DNA of 46,001 nt from CAYGAW01 sp964347945 (lineage in GTDB: Bacteria > Chloroflexota > Anaerolineae > UBA7937 > B3-Chlor). Position 1 is the first letter of the stretch, and each line of letters starts with the position of its first letter. The notes below the pieces were generated by a model, which saw only the letters and a program-made list of their open reading frames with translations, made no database searches and was not told the DNA's origin. The stretch is taken from the NCBI GenBank assembly GCA_964347945.1, contig CAYGAW010000098.1, positions 1 to 46,001 on the forward strand, written 5' to 3'. A program made the position numbers and the translations under genes. Below, piece after piece: positions 32,944 through 41,356 of this stretch.

Positions 32944-34071
32944 GTGCAGGAAGAGAAAGCGAAGAATCAAAAGGAGAAGCCCAAGAAGGCGACGAGGGAA
33001 GACAAGAAAGTTAGGGTGGCCATCATCGGTGTTGGTAACTGCGCCTCGGCTTTCGTGCAAGGCGTCTTCTACTACAAGGATGCCAAGCCGAAGGACCTAG
33101 TGCCGGGTATCATGCACGTGAACCTCGGGGGCTACCACATCCGAGACATAGAGTTCACTGCTGCCTTCGATATCGACGCCAACAAGGTTGGCAAGGACCT
33201 CTCGGAGGCGATTTTCATCCACCCCAACAATACCTGCCGCTTCGCGGATGTCCCCAACCTTGGAGTCCCGGTCCACAGAGGAATGACCCACGATGGCCTT
33301 GGCAAGTATCTGAAGCAAGTCATCAAGAAAGCTCCGGGCAAGACGTCGGATATTGTGGGCATTCTGCAGGAAACGAAGACAGATGTGGTAGTCAACTACC
33401 TGCCGGTGGGCAGCGAGATGGCCACAAAGTGGTACGTAGAACAGGTGCTCACCGCTGGCTGCGGTTTCGTCAACTGCATCCCCGTCTTCATCGGCCGTGA
33501 GGACTACTGGCAAAGCCGCTTCAAAGAATTCAAGCTGCCCATGATCGGCGATGACATCAAGTCGCAGGTGGGGGCCACCATTGTGCACCGTGTCTTGACG
33601 AGGCTGTTCCGTGACCGTGGAGTGAGACTGGAGCGCACGAGCCAGTTGAATGTGGGCGGAAATATGGACTTCTGGAACATGCTGGAGCGCGCTCGCCTCC
33701 AGTCGAAGAAGATCTCCAAGACCGGGGCTGTCACGTCGCAGTTGGACTACGACATAGGGGAAGACAACATCTACATCGGCCCCAGCGACTATATCTCCTG
33801 GCTAACAGATAGAAAGTGGGCCCACATACGCTTGGAGGGGCGCAGCTTCGGCGATGTTCCTCTGAACATCGAATTGAAGCTGGAAGTCTGGGACTCGCCC
33901 AACTCGGCGGGTGTGGTGATCGACGCGGTGAGGTGCTGCAAACTGGGCCTCGATCGAGGCATCGGTGGCACGCTACAAGGGCCCTCTGCGTATTTCATGA
34001 AGACACCACCAGTGCAGTACACCGACGATGAGGCCCGCCGGATGGTGGAGGAGTTCATCCAGGGCAAGTAG
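32944..34071 (+). CDS. ino1: myo-Inositol-1-phosphate synthase
   Basis: NAD-dependent isomerase that turns glucose-6-phosphate into 1L-myo-inositol-1-phosphate, the head group precursor for phosphatidylinositol. It has 375 residues, the size of the actinobacterial/archaeal type. The NAD-binding motif is VRVAIIGVGNCASAFVQG (near residue 25). Other segments are DIVGILQETKTDVVVNYLPVGSE, LPMIGDDIKSQVGATIVHR (containing the D-D-I-K-S-Q segment), TSQLNVGGNMDFWNML, and SPNSAGVVIDAVRCCKLGLDRG. A Lys-rich N-terminal extension of about 22 residues precedes the fold. The GTG start is tentative; GGGGG lies about 12 bases upstream. It heads the lipid cluster that ends with the CDP-alcohol transferase. Confidence 0.95.
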   Translation: MQEEKAKNQKEKPKKATREDKKVRVAIIGVGNCASAFVQGVFYYKDAKPKDLVPGIMHVNLGGYHIRDIEFTAAFDIDANKVGKDLSEAIFIHPNNTCRFADVPNLGVPVHRGMTHDGLGKYLKQVIKKAPGKTSDIVGILQETKTDVVVNYLPVGSEMATKWYVEQVLTAGCGFVNCIPVFIGREDYWQSRFKEFKLPMIGDDIKSQVGATIVHRVLTRLFRDRGVRLERTSQLNVGGNMDFWNMLERARLQSKKISKTGAVTSQLDYDIGEDNIYIGPSDYISWLTDRKWAHIRLEGRSFGDVPLNIELKLEVWDSPNSAGVVIDAVRCCKLGLDRGIGGTLQGPSAYFMKTPPVQYTDDEARRMVEEFIQGK

Positions 34072-34122
34072 AGCCAGCCGGCAAGACACGACAAGCGAGC
34101 AGGAGGTGACAGGCAAAACTGC

Positions 34123-35001
34123 ATGATCGTCTACTGGCTAATCCTGCCCCCCTTCTTCCTCGCACAGCACCTCCCGCTGAAGCTCTGCTACTCAATAGCC
34201 AGCATCCTAGGCGACTTGGTGTACGTATGTTGGCCCAGCGGGAGGAGAAACGTCATCGCTAACATGCGCCACGTCCTTGGCCCGGAGGCCAGCGCCAAGA
34301 CGGTCAGGCGTACGGCAAGGAACTCTTTTCGCAACTACATGAAATTGCTGGTGGACTTCGCCCGCGTGAGCGTTATCGAACCCGCGGCCTTACAGGATAG
34401 GCTAAAGGGCACGGGCTGGGATAACCTGGACAAGGCCTTCGAACGCGGCAAAGGCGTTCTCCTCGTAGGCATCCATCTCGGCAATTGGGAAGTGGCAGGT
34501 GCGGCCCTGGCGAGTAGCGGCTACAAGGTAAGTGCAGTATCTGAGACCGTCGGCAATGAGTACATCAACCGCCTGGCGATTGACCTGCGCGCGAGACTGG
34601 GGATCGAGCTCATCCCCATGGAGTACGCGCTCAAACGTGTCTACAAAGCGCTGCGCCGCAATGAGGCAGTAGGGCTGGTGACCGATAGACCTCTGCCTCC
34701 CGCCGAAGGGGTGCCTGTGGAGTTCTTCGGCCGCCAAATACCCTGGCCCGCCGGTCCAGCAACTTTGGCCCTCAGGACAGGAGCCAGCATTGTCACCGGC
34801 TATCTGGTTCGGAACGCCGATAACGACTACGTAGGTGAGATCTATCCCCCTTTGGAGTTCGACGTCACCGGCGACCTCGAGCGAGACATCCAGTTCATCA
34901 CCCAGCGAATAGTGAGCTTGCAAGAGGACGTGATCCGGCGCTACCCGGACCAATGGTACATGTTCCGCCGCATGTGGCTCCGAGAGTCTGAGTTGCCATG
35001 A
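34123..35001 (+). CDS. Lysophospholipid acyltransferase family protein (LpxL/PatA-like), copy 1
   Basis: Membrane-associated acyltransferase of the LpxL/HtrB superfamily, 292 residues. The N-terminal segment (about 1-35) is hydrophobic. The catalytic HX4E motif is His118-LGNW-Glu123 in VLLVGIHLGNWEVAG. The second conserved block is GLVTDRPLPPAEGVPVEFFGR. In mycobacteria the PatA relative acylates phosphatidylinositol mannosides; the inositol-lipid neighbours suggest the same here. It starts 51 bases after ino1. The next gene overlaps its stop (ATGA at 34998). Confidence 0.9.
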   Translation: MIVYWLILPPFFLAQHLPLKLCYSIASILGDLVYVCWPSGRRNVIANMRHVLGPEASAKTVRRTARNSFRNYMKLLVDFARVSVIEPAALQDRLKGTGWDNLDKAFERGKGVLLVGIHLGNWEVAGAALASSGYKVSAVSETVGNEYINRLAIDLRARLGIELIPMEYALKRVYKALRRNEAVGLVTDRPLPPAEGVPVEFFGRQIPWPAGPATLALRTGASIVTGYLVRNADNDYVGEIYPPLEFDVTGDLERDIQFITQRIVSLQEDVIRRYPDQWYMFRRMWLRESELP

Positions 35002-35885
35002 GCCAGTCTCTCCTCGCCTATTACTTCTACCGGGTCGCCGGCTCTGTCGGCCCCCGAATTCCTCGCCGTTTCGGATACTGGCTTGCTGCCAAGACTGGCT
35101 GTGTTGCCTTCTACGCCAGCCGGACAGGAGCAACGGCTCTCAAGGAGAACCTCTCCCATGTCTTCGGCGCAAAGGCGAATGACGCCAGTGTCACGGCTAC
35201 AGCGCTGGAGGTTTTCGCCAACCTTTCCAAGAACTACTTCGACCTTTTCCACAAACATGTGCTCGATGAGGAGGAGGCAAACGCGACCGTTACAATCCGG
35301 GGAGCCGACCACCTTGGGGAAGCTCTCGAGAGTGGACGAGGCCTAGTCCTAGTGTCGGCCCATTTCGGCCCCTTCGACGCCTTATGGCAGATCGCCTCTG
35401 CTCTGAACCTCAACATGACCATTCCGGCTGAACACCTGAAGCCAGAGAAGCTCTACCAGTATGTCTGCAAGCTTCGAGCCAGTGACCGGATCAGGCTACT
35501 GCCAATTGACGGCCCCCTGCTAGGTGTGTACCGCACCTTGCGAAGAGGCGAGACCGTGGGCATAGCTGCGGATCGCGACATCACACGCAGCGGAATCCTC
35601 GTAGACTTCTTCGACGCGCCTGCGCGACTTCCGGACGGTCACGTGCAGCTGGCACTGCGAACGGGAGCCATGCTCACCACCTGCTTCGCCCTCCGGCAGC
35701 CTGACAATAGCTCCCTGATACAGATAGAGCCTCCGTTGGAGCTGGAGCAGACCGGCGACTTTCAGCGAGATGTGCGAGTCAACGTGCGAAAAGTCGTGGC
35801 TCGAATGGAAGAATGGATCAGTCGATATCCCGAGCAATGGCTGATGCTGTACCCCATCTGGCGAGATGCGACACATGGAAGCTGA
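34998..35885 (+). CDS. Lysophospholipid acyltransferase family protein (LpxL/PatA-like), copy 2
   Basis: Second acyltransferase of the same family, 295 residues. The HX4D motif is His122-FGPF-Asp127 in LVLVSAHFGPFDALW; the second block is GIAADRDITRSGILVDFFDAP. The N-terminus is moderately hydrophobic. It is clearly a diverged paralogue of copy 1: the overall order of blocks is the same, with a different HX4 acid and loop. Two copies suggest two acylation positions on the same lipid, as in mycobacterial PIM acylation by separate enzymes. Start and stop overlap both neighbours, so translational coupling is likely. Confidence 0.9.
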   Translation: MSQSLLAYYFYRVAGSVGPRIPRRFGYWLAAKTGCVAFYASRTGATALKENLSHVFGAKANDASVTATALEVFANLSKNYFDLFHKHVLDEEEANATVTIRGADHLGEALESGRGLVLVSAHFGPFDALWQIASALNLNMTIPAEHLKPEKLYQYVCKLRASDRIRLLPIDGPLLGVYRTLRRGETVGIAADRDITRSGILVDFFDAPARLPDGHVQLALRTGAMLTTCFALRQPDNSSLIQIEPPLELEQTGDFQRDVRVNVRKVVARMEEWISRYPEQWLMLYPIWRDATHGS

Positions 35886-36642
35886 CTCCACCCTAAGCAA
35901 GGCAGACTTGCATATTCACAGCGGCGCTGGTGATGGTGTCGCCAGTGTGAAGGAGATACTGGAGTACGTCCAGCACGAGACCGACCTGGACCTCATCGCC
36001 ATCACTGATCATGACTTGATCGATGGAGCCCGGGACGCGAGGGATTTGGTCGCCAAGGGCGAATACCGTTTCGAGTTCATCGTGGGTATGGAGATCACCA
36101 CCCTTGAGGGCCACCTGCTGGCCTATGACCTGGAGAACCCCATTCGGATGCTCCTGCCCCTGGCACGAACGATCCAAATGGTCCACGAGCAGGGAGGGTT
36201 CTGCGTGGTTCCCCATCCGACCAGTTGGCTCACCCGCAGCATCGGATATCGCGGCTTGCGCAGAATCCTGGACGACGACCGCCCGGACGTCTCTCTCGAG
36301 GGGCTGGAGATCTTCAACCCGACTCTGGCGGGTCGAGTGATCTATGAGAAAGTGCAGTCCATGAACAGAGACGAGTGGCACCTCGCCGAACTTGGGGGCG
36401 GTGACGCCCACTCTCCGGAGTTCATAGGATCGGGATATACGTTGTTCCCAGGGAAGAGCGCGGCCGACTTCAGGAGCGCTTTGAAGGGAAGGACCACTCA
36501 GGCTGGAGGACGCTTCCTGGATGCACAAGATCATCGACGGTTGATGTCCATCGCAGGGGAACAGATGTTGAAGAGCCTGGTCATCATGCCCGGCCAGCAC
36601 GTCAAGCGGGCCATCGAGTCCTTGAAAAGGGGCGAGCAGTGA
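35866..36642 (+). CDS. PHP-domain phosphoesterase
   Basis: Predicted metal-dependent phosphoesterase of the PHP family, 258 residues. Metal motifs: His16 and His18 in ADLHIHSGAGDG, TDHD at about 45-48, the Glu in GMEITT, VPHPTSW, and GGGDAHSPEF. A possible role is phosphate removal in the inositol or lipid pathway; the substrate is unknown. An ATG three codons in (35875) is an alternative start. It overlaps the preceding acyltransferase by up to 20 bases and the following glycosyltransferase by 1-4 bases, so it belongs to the same unit. Confidence 0.88.
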   Translation: MRHMEADSTLSKADLHIHSGAGDGVASVKEILEYVQHETDLDLIAITDHDLIDGARDARDLVAKGEYRFEFIVGMEITTLEGHLLAYDLENPIRMLLPLARTIQMVHEQGGFCVVPHPTSWLTRSIGYRGLRRILDDDRPDVSLEGLEIFNPTLAGRVIYEKVQSMNRDEWHLAELGGGDAHSPEFIGSGYTLFPGKSAADFRSALKGRTTQAGGRFLDAQDHRRLMSIAGEQMLKSLVIMPGQHVKRAIESLKRGEQ

Positions 36643-37787
36643 TGAAGATCGCCCTGGTGTCGCCATACGACTTCCCCTACCCTGGGGGCGTGACGCAGCA
36701 CATTTTCTACCTGGACAAGCACTTTAGGGAATTGGGCCACGAGGTCAAAATCATCGCGCCCTGCGCTGGTCAGCCACCAGAGTCGCTACCGGATAACGTG
36801 GTGGTGACCACCAGCAAGGTGATTCCCATACCTTATGCCGGTTCCAAGGCTCGCATACCGTACTCACCTGCCGTCTACTGGCGGGTGAAGAGAGCACTGC
36901 AGGAGAATCACTTCGACATCGTACATGCTCATGAACCCATGACCCTGCCGGTGCCATTGATCGCACTCATACACTCCCAAGCGGTCAACGTGGGCACCTT
37001 CCACGCCTATCGCTACCCAAACCACATCTACAACTACGGAAGAAGAGTATTCCAGCCCTTCTTCGACAAACTTGACGGCAGAATCGCGGTATCTGAACCG
37101 GCCAGGGATGCGGTGGCTCATTACTTCGGTGGCGAGTATGCCGTCATCCCCAACGGCATAGATGTTGACCGTTTTGGGAGTGACCAGGTGCGTCCTCTTG
37201 CGCAGTACTCCGACGGCAGGCTCAACATCCTCTTTGTGGGCCGCCTCGAGCCAAGAAAGGGGTTCCGCTACCTCCTGCGCGCTTTCCCATATGTGAAGGA
37301 GCATTTCCCCCGCGCACGCCTCATCGTGGTGGGAGCCTATCGAAAGAAGGAGATAGCTCCCCACCTGCAGTATGCACGGGAAAACCATCTCACCGGTGTC
37401 AAGTTTGTGGGACATGTCTCCGACGAGGAGCTGCCGCGCTACTATCGCAGTTGCCACGTCTACTGCGCCCCCTCCACAGGCTTCGAGAGCTTTGGGATCG
37501 TGCTGCTGGAAGCTATGGCCGCGGGCAAACCCACAGTGGCCTCCAATATCCCCGGCTATCGTGATCTCCTAGAGGATGGAAAGGAGGGCCTGCTCACTGA
37601 GCCCAAGAACGAAAGAGCACTGGCCGATGCCCTCGTTCGCGTCCTCAAAGATCCCGACATGCAACGCACGATGGGAGCCAATGGGCGCGTTAAGGCCCGC
37701 CGGTACGCCTGGAGCGCAGTAGCCTCGCAGGTGCTGGACTATTACCAAGAGTTGCTGGAAGAGAAGAAAAGGCGCGGCTTGAGGTGA
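36639..37787 (+). CDS. GT4 glycosyltransferase, PimA-like (phosphatidylinositol mannosyltransferase candidate)
   Basis: GT-B fold glycosyltransferase of 382 residues. The N-terminal acceptor domain starts with IALVSPYDFPYPGGVTQHIF, the GGV-x-x-H pattern typical of PimA-type enzymes. The donor domain has ILFVGRLEPRKGFRYLL and the EX7E motif in GFESFGIVLLEAMAAGKP. Position between the inositol-phosphate synthase, acyltransferases and the CDP-alcohol transferase makes mannosylation of phosphatidylinositol the best guess; the sugar donor is not decided. GTG at 36639 or ATG at 36642 can start translation. It overlaps the PHP stop and the next gene (GTGA). Confidence 0.9.
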   Translation: MMKIALVSPYDFPYPGGVTQHIFYLDKHFRELGHEVKIIAPCAGQPPESLPDNVVVTTSKVIPIPYAGSKARIPYSPAVYWRVKRALQENHFDIVHAHEPMTLPVPLIALIHSQAVNVGTFHAYRYPNHIYNYGRRVFQPFFDKLDGRIAVSEPARDAVAHYFGGEYAVIPNGIDVDRFGSDQVRPLAQYSDGRLNILFVGRLEPRKGFRYLLRAFPYVKEHFPRARLIVVGAYRKKEIAPHLQYARENHLTGVKFVGHVSDEELPRYYRSCHVYCAPSTGFESFGIVLLEAMAAGKPTVASNIPGYRDLLEDGKEGLLTEPKNERALADALVRVLKDPDMQRTMGANGRVKARRYAWSAVASQVLDYYQELLEEKKRRGLR

Positions 37788-38395
37788 GCCAAGAATCGCG
37801 CAGCGGTGGGCTCGAGGGCGCCAGAGCAGCTATTCGCCGCAGAACGAGAAGCCTGCTGGAGTCCATAGCCAGTCCCCTCGCTCGGGCTGGGGTATCTCCG
37901 AACGTCCTGACCCTGTGTGGTCTGCTGGCGATGATCGCCGTAGCATGCGTACTGGCTTGGGGTCACGAGAGGCTTGCAGGGCTGCTTCTCATCCCGGTGG
38001 CCCTACTCGACGCCTTGGACGGTGCTCTGGCCCGGCTAACGGGCAAAGCTACTCGATTTGGCGCCTTCTTCGACTCCACCCTGGATCGCTTCGGAGAGAT
38101 AGCTCTCTACTTGGGACTCCTCTATCTGTACCAGGGGTCGACCCTGGAAACGGTGCTAGTCTACTTGACCATCACCGGTTCGCTGATGGTAAGCTACACC
38201 AGGGCCCGAGCTGAGGGCCTGGGACTAGAGTGCAAAGTCGGTCTCTTCACCCGCTTGGAGCGCCTTGCGGTGCTCACGCTAGGCCTCCTGTTGCAGCAAA
38301 CTCTCATCGCGTTGATCATTCTGGCCATCTTCAGCAATCTGACCGTTTTGCAGCGAGTGTGGCATGTGAGGAAGGTCACCACGAAGGAGCGATAG
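37784..38395 (+). CDS. CDP-alcohol phosphatidyltransferase (phosphatidylinositol-phosphate synthase candidate)
   Basis: Integral membrane enzyme that joins a CDP-diacylglycerol to an alcohol phosphate. It has 203 residues with about six helices. The full CDP-alcohol motif is present: Asp76, Asp79-Gly80, Ala83-Arg84, Gly93, Asp97 and Asp101. An amphipathic N-terminal helix precedes it. With ino1 at the head of the cluster, inositol-1-phosphate is the likely acceptor, as in actinobacterial PgsA1-type phosphatidylinositol-phosphate synthase. Phosphatidylglycerol-phosphate synthase is the alternative. The start is GTG, overlapping the glycosyltransferase stop. Confidence 0.9.
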   Translation: MSQESRSGGLEGARAAIRRRTRSLLESIASPLARAGVSPNVLTLCGLLAMIAVACVLAWGHERLAGLLLIPVALLDALDGALARLTGKATRFGAFFDSTLDRFGEIALYLGLLYLYQGSTLETVLVYLTITGSLMVSYTRARAEGLGLECKVGLFTRLERLAVLTLGLLLQQTLIALIILAIFSNLTVLQRVWHVRKVTTKER

Positions 38396-38403
38396 CCGCG
38401 CAA

Positions 38404-38772
38404 TCAGTCTGCCTCGCGTTTGCGCCGGTGCTTGCGGGATAGTATCCACTGCCCCTTCCGGTCTTGCCCCTTCGGAGCACGGTCATAGTAGATGTCGAAC
38501 ACCTCGCCGTCCTCTGTCCGAACTCGGTAGTAGTCGCGACCTACGCCCCACGAGCCTTGTCGCTGACTTGCCGTGGCCCAGTAGCTACCTCTCTCCTTCG
38601 CGTAGAAAGCCCTGCTCTTCCCCCGCTTGCGGTAGTCGTGCCACTCTTTGAGCACTTCCACGATGACGTACTCGCGGCCCCGCCACGTGAAAGCCACGGG
38701 CGGACCAGGCTTCTTCTCCAAGGCTGGTTCCTTATGGAAGCGAACCTCTATCTCGTCGGCATAGAATTCCAT
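38404..38772 (-). CDS. DUF6504-like protein
   Basis: Small soluble protein of 122 residues, unknown function. The pattern PVAFTWRGREYVIVEVLKEW, then VGRDYYRVRTEDGEVFDIYYDRAP, then WILSRKHRR matches the DUF6504 family common in actinobacteria and Chloroflexota. A basic C-terminus ends it. It is convergent with the inositol-lipid cluster, 8 bases from its last stop. It reads in the same direction as the HEAT-repeat gene 37 bases upstream. DUF6504 genes are often beside DNA-repair genes such as DNA polymerase IV, which fits the repair-type neighbours here; that role is inferred. Confidence 0.75.
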   Translation of the reverse strand: MEFYADEIEVRFHKEPALEKKPGPPVAFTWRGREYVIVEVLKEWHDYRKRGKSRAFYAKERGSYWATASQRQGSWGVGRDYYRVRTEDGEVFDIYYDRAPKGQDRKGQWILSRKHRRKREAD

Positions 38773-38809
38773 CGCTCGTAGGCGGTGCGCAGGTCAGCGG
38801 TCGCAGATC

Positions 38810-39676
38810 TCAAGCCGAGCGCAGAACATTGATGGCGCTGACCACACTGCGCTGTGATTTGACGTCCACCGTCGCCAGCCAGTTTTCGTACACGGGCAGT
38901 AGATCCTTGAACTGGGGAAGTAACTTCTTGGTCATGCTGCGGATCACGTCGCACAGCACCCAGATGGATGCAGGATCGGTGCGATAGGCCTGTCTTTCAA
39001 TGAAAGCCTTCACCACCTCTGTGTCCCCCCTCGCGCATGCGCGGATCGCAAAACTCAATGCCCGCAGTACGTCCAGGTCGCCGTCCCCCAGCGCCGGCTC
39101 CACCATGAGCAGACACTTCTCTGTGTACGATGGATGCTTCATGGGCAACCGTCCGATGACAGTGATGGTTGCCCTGCGTACCCATTTGTCGGGGTCCGTC
39201 ACCCAGGGCTCGAGAGTGTCCAGATACTCATCGGGCTTCTTCCGCACGACGGGTTCCAGAGCCCTCATCGCCAGTTGATCGCAGTCCTCCCAGGCAACAC
39301 AAGTCTCCGCCATTTCGCGTATCACAGGCATCACACGCTCTGGAGCTGTCAACTCCATGCTTCCCAAGAAGGTACTGGCCACCAGCCTCCCCTCCCGGCC
39401 ATAATCGTCCCATAGAACTCTGGCCAGAGGCAAGAAGTCGTCGACCTGCCGGCGGGCCACTCTGCCGATCTCTTTCCCGATGTCCGCCAGGTCAGGGACG
39501 GGGACGCCCAGCGCCTTGAATTCCTCGCGAACCTCTGCCTTGACCAGACGCGCACCGCCCCCTGTGGAGGGAATCTGTGACCACAGCTCCTGCAAAGCTC
39601 TCGCCGTTTCCTCGCTCGACTGCGGTTCGTAGGCAGCCACAATCCTCTGTGTTTCCTCTCTTGTCTCCTGGGTCAC
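38810..39676 (-). CDS. HEAT-repeat protein, DNA alkylation repair (AlkD)-like
   Basis: All-helical repeat protein of 288 residues. HEAT-like pairs run through the protein. RRQVDDFLPLARVLWDDYGREGRLVA, then WEDCDQLAMRALEPVVRKKPDEYLDTLEPWVTDPDKWVRRATITVIGRL, resembles the AlkD family of alkylpurine DNA glycosylases, in which W and D residues in the concave groove contact the lesion. Whether it is catalytic is unknown. It stands between the DUF6504 gene and the radical SAM DNA-repair-type gene, which supports a DNA-damage link. Residues are mostly charged and no signal or membrane segment is seen. Confidence 0.8.
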   Translation of the reverse strand: MTQETREETQRIVAAYEPQSSEETARALQELWSQIPSTGGGARLVKAEVREEFKALGVPVPDLADIGKEIGRVARRQVDDFLPLARVLWDDYGREGRLVASTFLGSMELTAPERVMPVIREMAETCVAWEDCDQLAMRALEPVVRKKPDEYLDTLEPWVTDPDKWVRRATITVIGRLPMKHPSYTEKCLLMVEPALGDGDLDVLRALSFAIRACARGDTEVVKAFIERQAYRTDPASIWVLCDVIRSMTKKLLPQFKDLLPVYENWLATVDVKSQRSVVSAINVLRSA

Positions 39677-39779
39677 GATATTGTCCCTCGTGTGCAGAGA
39701 GATGGGCGGCGGGAAAGAACTGATTCCTTCCCATTTGGTGCCGGCATCCTGGCTTGAGGTTGCATGACAGCTAGCGACT

Positions 39780-40907
39780 TCAAAACAAGCTCAACTGAAG
39801 TGGAGGCCGTCGGCCATCCAGCAGGATGAAAGGAGCTGCCCGTCCAACGGTGACACCAGTGGTCTTGAGGTCAGTCAAAGAGCGAAAGCACCCTTTCCTC
39901 CGCCACCGAAGAATGCGCTCGGCGGAACGAGGCCCTATGCCGGGCACTCGCAGAAGTTGATCCCGAGACGCGGTATTGATCTCCACCGGGAAGCGCTCCG
40001 GCTGGTTAACAGCAGCGAGGGCCTTGGGATCCCTGTCGGTGGGCAAAGCTCCCTGTTCGTCGAAGACGATGTCCTCCACGGAGAAGCCGTAGTAACGTAG
40101 CAGGAAATCGCTCTGGTACAGACGGTGTTGTCGGAGGGGAGGCGTCGCCGGATGACCCTCCAAGGGAGTATCTCGAACGGGGCGGAAGGCACTATAGTAG
40201 ACGCGCGTCAAGCCCATGTCCCCGTAGAGTCCGCTGGCCGTGGTCAGTATCTCCTTGTCACTCTCGCCAGAGGCTCCCACGACAAGCTGTGTAGTACATC
40301 CCGCCGGCAGGATCCGCTTGCCCTCCTTCTTCCTGATCTCGCTGACCCAACGAAGAGGAGTCAGCAATTCCTCGTAGAAGTCCTTCTTCCCAGTGAGTCT
40401 AGCCAGTCGCTCTGAGCTGGGTGCCTCCAGGTTCGCCGATACCCTTTCGGCCAACTGCACCGCCCGCTCAACCGTAGCCCTGTCGATGCCGGGCATGAGC
40501 TTGAGATGGATGTAACCCCGGTACTTGTACTTCGTCCGCAAGATCTCCACGGTGGCGATCTCGCGGTCCATGGTCAGCCATGAACTACCGAGCACCGCCG
40601 AGCTGAGGAACAGTCCCTTCACCAGCTTGGCACGCCACATCTGATGGAAGGTCGCGGCCAGTTCCTCCGGTCGAAAGCTCGTCCTGCGAAAGCTCCGGCC
40701 ACAGCGGTTGGCGCAGTAGGCGCAGTCCCTCTCACAAGCGTTGGAAAGAAGGACCTTGAAGAGAGGAACGGTCTGCCCGTTTGGCAGAACGGAGTGACTG
40801 ATCCACCGGCGGGGGTCGTCCTTTCGCTGACTGGTACTGTCCCCGGGTGCGCAGACCTCGAAACGAGCGTCCTCGGTGAGAGTCTCGATCTTGTCCAGCA
40901 GATCCAT
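39780..40907 (-). CDS. Radical SAM protein, putative DNA modification/repair type
   Basis: Radical SAM enzyme with a C-terminal helix-hairpin-helix, about 375 residues. The 4Fe-4S cluster motif is CERDCAYC (Cys58, Cys62, Cys65). HLKLMPGIDRATVERAVQLAERVSANLEAPS and GCTTQLVVGASGESDKEIL form the radical SAM barrel. NTASRDQLLRVPGIGPRSAERILRWR is a helix-hairpin-helix near residues 315-345. This is the layout of the putative DNA modification/repair radical SAM family (TIGR03916), usually coupled to a uracil-DNA-glycosylase-like partner. That partner is not adjacent here. ATG at 40907 with AGGGGA upstream is preferred over GTG at 40925. Confidence 0.9.
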   Translation of the reverse strand: MDLLDKIETLTEDARFEVCAPGDSTSQRKDDPRRWISHSVLPNGQTVPLFKVLLSNACERDCAYCANRCGRSFRRTSFRPEELAATFHQMWRAKLVKGLFLSSAVLGSSWLTMDREIATVEILRTKYKYRGYIHLKLMPGIDRATVERAVQLAERVSANLEAPSSERLARLTGKKDFYEELLTPLRWVSEIRKKEGKRILPAGCTTQLVVGASGESDKEILTTASGLYGDMGLTRVYYSAFRPVRDTPLEGHPATPPLRQHRLYQSDFLLRYYGFSVEDIVFDEQGALPTDRDPKALAAVNQPERFPVEINTASRDQLLRVPGIGPRSAERILRWRRKGCFRSLTDLKTTGVTVGRAAPFILLDGRRPPLQLSLF

Positions 40908-40925
40908 CCGTTCCCCTGACCTCAC

Positions 40926-41356
40926 GCTCCAGCAGCCTGCGAGTTCTCCAGGCCTGTCGTCCGCACGTTTGTTCTATTGTACCGCGAATACGAGGGTTTG
41001 TCAAGCAACTCACGCAGAATGTGTCGAAGAAGCCTCTCGGAGACACATACGACGTCATTCCGGGGCCCGCCCGCCGCTGGACCGCTTGCCTCGGACTGGG
41101 CTCAGCACAGGTGGGCGCCGCTTGGCTTCGATACGCCGCTTCGCGGCTACTCAGCCTGCGCGGCTCAGCATGCGCCGAGCGGGGGATCTCACGTCGTCTT
41201 TCCACACTCTCTCACGCAAAGAAAGTGGCGGATTGGCGGAGGTCCGCCTACAAGAGCAAGAGGCGCCGCTACGCAGCTGTGCGCAACGGCCATGGAACCC
41301 CGCTGGAGACTACGGGGAAGACAAGGATGGGATCCTCGATGCGATCTTGTGCGGTC
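40926..41356. other. Non-coding gap, nothing recognised
   Basis: About 430 bases between the radical SAM gene and thrS. The only clear structure is GGCGGA/TCCGCC near 41237-41250, which on the minus strand is followed at some distance by ACTTTCTTT and may be a weak terminator for thrS. Reading frames on both strands look like chance openings in GC-rich DNA. Confidence 0.4.
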
